From contig OY755237.1 of assembly GCA_963576725.1 (NCBI GenBank), positions 66,932,269-66,996,268 on the forward strand: 64,000 bases of DNA. Reading direction: 5' to 3'. The notes beneath the pieces are model-generated. The model did not search any database. It was not told where the DNA came from and saw only the letters and a program-made list of their open reading frames with translations. Below are positions 63,605 through 64,000 of this stretch, one piece after another (position 1 is the first letter of the stretch; every line of letters starts with the position of its first letter). The DNA is from Azorinus chamasolen (lineage: Eukaryota; Mollusca; Bivalvia; Cardiida; Solecurtidae). The position numbers and the translations under genes were made by a program.

Positions 63605-64000
63605 GAATGTAAAAACAATATGCCTGTTAATGTCTTTGCAAACAGAGTAGACCCAGATCAAATGCGGTAGAACCTCTCTATAACAGCCACTACATTGTGT
63701 TAATTAGTTGGTATTTAGGACAGGTGGCTGCATAAAGCAAGGTGAAAGTAAAACAGAACGCTCCTATAGGAGTGTTCTGTTTTACTTTCACCTTGCTTTA
63801 AGCAGCCTCCTGCCTTTAACACAAAATACTTGATGTAATTTAGTGGCTGTTATAGAGAGGTTCCTTTAGGAGTCATGTGATCAGGGTCAGCTGTGTTTGC
63901 TTACGAAATGATATAGATCTGATATCAGTTTGTACCATGGTATAAAAGTTCCTTCTTTATAATGCTATTATAAGATTCAGCTAATAAATATTCATGATAT
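63605..64000 (+). repeat. B-family MITE interrupted by D, running off the window
   Basis: The B left arm (cctgttaatgtctttgcaaa to cagatcaaatg) is broken by the D element at 63666-63864. The core resumes with ctttaggagtcatgtgatca and the body continues to the window edge. Confidence 0.72.
63666..63864. mobile_element. D-family MITE inserted in a B hairpin
   Basis: About 199 bp with ends tagaacctctctataacagc and gctgttatagagaggttcc. The inner hairpin caaggtgaaagtaaaacaga to its complement is almost perfect, with centre CTCCTATAGGAG. Confidence 0.78.

Overview
The window looks like metazoan nuclear DNA, most likely from a bivalve mollusc. It is AT-rich and dominated by small non-autonomous transposons. 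It carries a tRNA-derived SINE of a kind I associate with bivalves, and one intron-rich gene on the + strand. No prokaryotic gene, rRNA, intact tRNA or CRISPR array was seen. The bivalve assignment is inferred from repeat content, not from a database match.

Gene content: seven internal exons of one gene (892-1038, 1864-1988, 3888-4025, 6734-6836, 7483-7572, 9378-9494, 60177-60352) join in a single open frame with GT/AG borders and matching phases (896 nt, 298 complete codons plus a split first codon). The product has an acidic Asp/Glu stretch, a basic RKRK patch, an AT-hook (KRGRGRPRRY), a long low-complexity middle, and then C2H2 zinc fingers, the second of which is cut by an intron. It is probably a nuclear DNA-binding zinc-finger protein. 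The start codon lies upstream of the window and the rest of the finger array lies downstream. One intron (9495-60176) spans about 50.7 kb.

Repeat layout: almost all remaining sequence is stacked miniature elements. The main class is bounded by TTAA duplications and termini of the form CCCTTTCC/GGAAAGGG, which is piggyBac-like. It falls into families that I call A (about 250 bp), B (about 250 bp), C (about 230 bp), E (250 bp), F and I. Other families are D (TA duplications, CAGTAAAACC ends, Tigger/pogo-like), foldback families G and H, and Helentron-like elements. The Helentron-like elements have a 5' and subterminal 3' inverted repeat, then a hairpin and CTCTTGTT. A hAT-like element, 45/47-bp satellites and a 5.9-kb long-TIR insertion (23338-29223) are also present. 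In the family entries, strand + means the palindrome-proximal short arm is on the left for A and B, and the TAGGCTATTTTTAG end is on the left for C.

Main observation: families with unrelated termini share a hairpin centre CTCCTnnAGGAG whose middle dinucleotide differs between copies. These hairpin centres are also repeatedly the sites of insertions and expansions. In addition, three of the seven exons have a transposon ending only 12-32 bp upstream of the 3' splice site.
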